Below, one piece after another: positions 21,261 through 23,327 of a stretch of DNA of 23,327 bases. Numbering within the stretch: position 1 is the stretch's first letter; the number at the start of each line of letters is the position of its first letter. Source of the stretch: JBHIKY01 sp042139015 (GTDB lineage: Bacteria > Bacillota > Bacilli > Bacillales > Marinococcaceae); the NCBI RefSeq assembly GCF_042139015.1, contig NZ_JBHIKY010000040.1, positions 1-23,327 on the forward strand, in the 5' to 3' direction. The position numbers were made by a program, and so were the translations under genes. The notes beneath the pieces are model-generated. The model ran no database searches, was not told the DNA's origin, and saw nothing but the letters and a program-made list of their open reading frames with translations.

Positions 21261-22125
21261 AAAAGTAACAAAGCAAATTAATAAGAAAAACGTGCTTAAA
21301 AATGTGTCCTTTACTCTGCGCAGGGGAAGCATCACGGGTGTAATTGGAAGAAACGGGGCAGGAAAGACGACTCTCCTGAAAATCATGACCGATATTTACC
21401 GTCCAACAGAAGGAGCAGTGGAGATTAATGCGCGAAACATATCAATCCATCCTGATGCGAAACAGGAAATTGTATATGTTCCTGATTCCGCAGAAGCGAT
21501 TAAGTCATATTCTACCTCAGAAGCGATGAAGCTTTATGCTGATATTTATCCAGGTTTTGATAAGGATTATTATGATGAGCTGATGAATAGGTTTAGACTT
21601 GAATCAGTAAAAAAGGTAAAAAATTATTCCAAAGGTAAAAGGGCATTATTTTCTTTAATACTTGCTTTTTCCGCCCGCGCCTCCTATGTTCTGCTTGATG
21701 AGCCGACGGATGGGCTGGATGTCATTGTAAAAAAGGATATTTTAAAAATGATACTTGAGGAAGCGGCAGAACACGAGACAGCTATTATTATTGCGTCCCA
21801 TCGGCTTGATGAGCTTGAAAAAATTGCCGATCACTTACTTATTCTGGATAACGGCAGCGTCACAACGGAAATAGTACTGGATGATTTAAAAAGTCAGTAT
21901 AAAAAAGTACAGGTGGCGTTTTCGGAGCAGCTTCCGGAGGATCTAGAATTATATGTACATATTCTCGAACAAACAGGCCGTGTGTATGTGCTGCTGCTGG
22001 AGAAAAATATTAAAGAGATGGAGCAGCGGCTGCTGGCAGCAAAACCGTTACTATATGACACCCTGCCGTTATCGCTAGAGGATATTTTTATTGCAAGGCT
22101 GGGAGGGAAAGAAAATGTCAGCTAA
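21250..22125 (+). CDS. ABC transporter ATP-binding protein
   Basis: The 291-residue protein has Walker A G-R-N-G-A-G-K-T-T at about 37-45, a Q-loop region near 75, Walker B Y-V-L-L-D-E-P-T-D-G-L-D, and the switch histidine in I-I-A-S-H-R-L-D-E-L. The signature motif is degenerate (Y-S-K-G-K-R instead of L-S-G-G-Q), which is common in YtrB/BcrA-like exporters. About 80 extra residues follow the ATPase domain. I use ATG 21250, behind GGAGGTGGAG; the frame extends further upstream inside the regulator. It overlaps the permease gene by 11 bp, so the three genes are translationally coupled. Confidence 0.93.
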   Translation: MRIEKVTKQINKKNVLKNVSFTLRRGSITGVIGRNGAGKTTLLKIMTDIYRPTEGAVEINARNISIHPDAKQEIVYVPDSAEAIKSYSTSEAMKLYADIYPGFDKDYYDELMNRFRLESVKKVKNYSKGKRALFSLILAFSARASYVLLDEPTDGLDVIVKKDILKMILEEAAEHETAIIIASHRLDELEKIADHLLILDNGSVTTEIVLDDLKSQYKKVQVAFSEQLPEDLELYVHILEQTGRVYVLLLEKNIKEMEQRLLAAKPLLYDTLPLSLEDIFIARLGGKENVS

Positions 22126-23140
22126 AGTGTTAATAAAAAGGGACATAAAACAAACTTCCCTTATTTTATGGGGAATAGTCGTTATCAGTCTTCTGCAGTT
22201 CCCAGGAAGCGCAATTTTAATGCTCGAGGATTGGCGCGCGACAATTAAAGACAATTCATTTCAGCTGACAGAAAGGCAGATGGAACAGAATTTCGTGTAT
22301 GACTTACAAAGCCTGTTCGAGGGAAGCGGCTTTATCGTGCTGCAGATGGTCATTCTGGTATTGCTTGCGGCCGCACTGCTTGGGGCAGAACGAAACAGCG
22401 GCAGGCATGATTTTCTCATGTCACTGCCGTACAAACGCTCCACTATCTACTTTTATAAATGGTTTATCGGCACTGTGGTATTTATTCTCAGTCACACCGT
22501 CAGTTATTTTCTTGCCTATGCCCTTATTGCCGGGTCAGAATTCTCACATGTGACGGCTGAATTCCCGGTGGCGCAGAATTACGTAAAAACTCTGATCACA
22601 TTAGTGGCCATTTTTAGCTTTGCCTTATTTATAGGAACGATAGCGGGAGAATTAATTTCTCAAATCGTATTGACGTTTATTTTCTTATTTTTTCCGACTG
22701 GTTTCTGGAATTTACTGCAAACGTTATTTTCCATACATGGGGGTTCCGAAATTTTCATCACTCCTGAGTGGATTATAACAATAACACTGCCTATCAATGC
22801 GTTAACTCCTTATAATGACAATCTTTTTCCATATGCTTGGCTTATTCTTCTGATGACAGTTATTAGTTATGCGGCCGGGAGATGGCTGTATGAGAGAGGA
22901 TCGAATGAACATAATGGAGAATTTTTAATGTTCAAGCAGCTGCATGAATTCTTTATCATCGGGGTGACGCTCTGCTTTGGCTTATTAGGCGGTGCTGTCA
23001 CTTCAAGCATTGCTGCGAATATTCATAGTATCTATCAGCTGGCAGCATACTGGATTGGCGCGGGTGCAGGCGTTTTGTTTTCCTATCTTGTGATCAAGAA
23101 AGTACTGCAGATGAAAACGCTCCAGTCAAAAACAGCATAA
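22115..23140 (+). CDS. ABC transporter permease
   Basis: The 341-residue integral membrane protein has about seven hydrophobic segments: near 14-33, 74-95, 115-140, 160-190, 192-215, 245-265, and two at the end around 280-330. L-L-G-A-E-R-N-S-G-R-H-D-F-L-M-S-L-P is the ABC-2-type permease motif (E-x-x-x-G-x-x-x-[FL]-L-x-[ST]-L-P) that contacts the ATPase. A larger extracytoplasmic part lies between helices 1 and 2. The start is ATG 22115, with GGGAGGGAAAG upstream. The exported substrate is unknown. AAAAAAAGCCTGG after the stop looks like the first arm of a terminator, which the IS end cuts off. Confidence 0.9.
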   Translation: MSAKVLIKRDIKQTSLILWGIVVISLLQFPGSAILMLEDWRATIKDNSFQLTERQMEQNFVYDLQSLFEGSGFIVLQMVILVLLAAALLGAERNSGRHDFLMSLPYKRSTIYFYKWFIGTVVFILSHTVSYFLAYALIAGSEFSHVTAEFPVAQNYVKTLITLVAIFSFALFIGTIAGELISQIVLTFIFLFFPTGFWNLLQTLFSIHGGSEIFITPEWIITITLPINALTPYNDNLFPYAWLILLMTVISYAAGRWLYERGSNEHNGEFLMFKQLHEFFIIGVTLCFGLLGGAVTSSIAANIHSIYQLAAYWIGAGAGVLFSYLVIKKVLQMKTLQSKTA

Positions 23141-23168
23141 AAAAAGCCTGGATACTTTGGTGTGGTGC

Positions 23169-23188
23169 TGCACCCTAAAAGTTAGAGT
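23169..23188. repeat. Left terminal inverted repeat of an IS3-family element
   Basis: TGCACCCTAAAAGTTAGAGT pairs with 102-121 (18 of 20 bases). It is also self-complementary with the following CTAACGTTTGGGGTG (23193-23207), giving a hairpin just before the transposase start, which could limit translation from outside transcripts. Confidence 0.75.
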
Positions 23189-23216
23189 AAAAAACTAACG
23201 TTTGGGGTGTTTTTAT

Positions 23217-23327
23217 ATGGCTAAATATAGTGATGATTTTAAATTTAACGTGGTGAAAGAGTATCTAGAAGGTTCGTTGGGGTATAGGTTGTTGGCAAAA
23301 AAACACAATATACCGAATAAACAACAA
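23217..23327 (+). CDS. IS3-family transposase OrfA, N-terminal end (partial)
   Basis: The first 37 residues begin M-A-K-Y-S-D-D-F-K and continue V-V-K-E-Y-L-E-G-S-L-G-Y-R-L-L-A-K-K-H-N-I. This is the helix-turn-helix DNA-binding start of IS150-like OrfA proteins. GGGGTG lies upstream of ATG 23217. The frame is open to the end of the window. It has the same orientation as the OrfB tail at 1-96. Confidence 0.88.
   Translation, partial: MAKYSDDFKFNVVKEYLEGSLGYRLLAKKHNIPNKQQ

Noticed and set aside
1..23327. The idea that the window is a circle interrupted by a single IS, since AAAAAAAGCCTGG at the right edge could pair with CCGGGCTCTTTTT at the left edge as a split terminator.
   Set aside because: The pairing has a mismatch and a wobble, such terminator arms are common, and the triplets next to the two IS ends (TGC and CTA) do not match as a target duplication.

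Overview
The window looks like chromosomal DNA of a spore-forming Bacillaceae bacterium. The evidence is the block alaR-alaT (yugG-yugH), yugI, yuzA, pgi and yugN, which matches the yug region of Bacillus subtilis, together with luxS, strong AGGAGG ribosome binding sites, U-tract terminators and a KinA/KinE-type sensor kinase. I cannot name the species.

Layout. The 3' end of an IS3-family (IS150-like) transposase lies at 1-96, and the 5' end of an IS of the same type and orientation lies at 23169-23327. The window may therefore be bounded by IS copies, or be a contig broken at them. Positions 237-9913 hold core metabolism: a heme-copper-oxidase-like membrane protein, a glycerophosphodiester phosphodiesterase, luxS, a cysteine hydrolase, alaR-alaT, a Na+-dependent transporter, yugI, yuzA, pgi, yugN and a 53-residue membrane protein. 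Two copies of a GC-rich intergenic repeat sit beside luxS and pgi. A general stress protein gene at 9945-10285 is broken by one frameshift.

The most striking part is 10467-18632. A host tRNA-Ala(GGC) gene is split in two: nucleotides 1-29 lie at 10450-10478 and nucleotides 18-76 at 18621-18679. Joined across the 12-bp repeat GGGAGAGCGTTT they give a perfect 76-nt tRNA. Between them are two AT-rich modules in tandem, with the same 12-bp sequence at all three boundaries. Each module begins with its own complete tRNA-Ala(GGC) and terminator, and ends with a nearly identical 73-residue gene followed by about 260 bp of conserved non-coding DNA. Module 1 carries a HEPN-like protein (R-x4-H) and an HD-domain phosphohydrolase (SAMHD1/dGTPase-like), which look like phage-defence cargo. 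Module 2 keeps a scar of that same pair, but now carries two secreted or membrane proteins, a MITE, a small ORF and a second R-x4-H protein. No integrase is visible. I infer an integrase-less family of cargo cassettes that inserts into the D-arm/anticodon-stem border of tRNA-Ala(GGC) and supplies a replacement tRNA lacking the target sequence. The intact host tRNA promoter (10388-10417) probably now drives the replacement.

Positions 18880-23140 return to host-like DNA: a 50-residue basic protein, a sporulation-type histidine kinase with two in-frame TGA codons, and a GntR(YtrA)-ABC ATPase-permease operon with a clear operator array.
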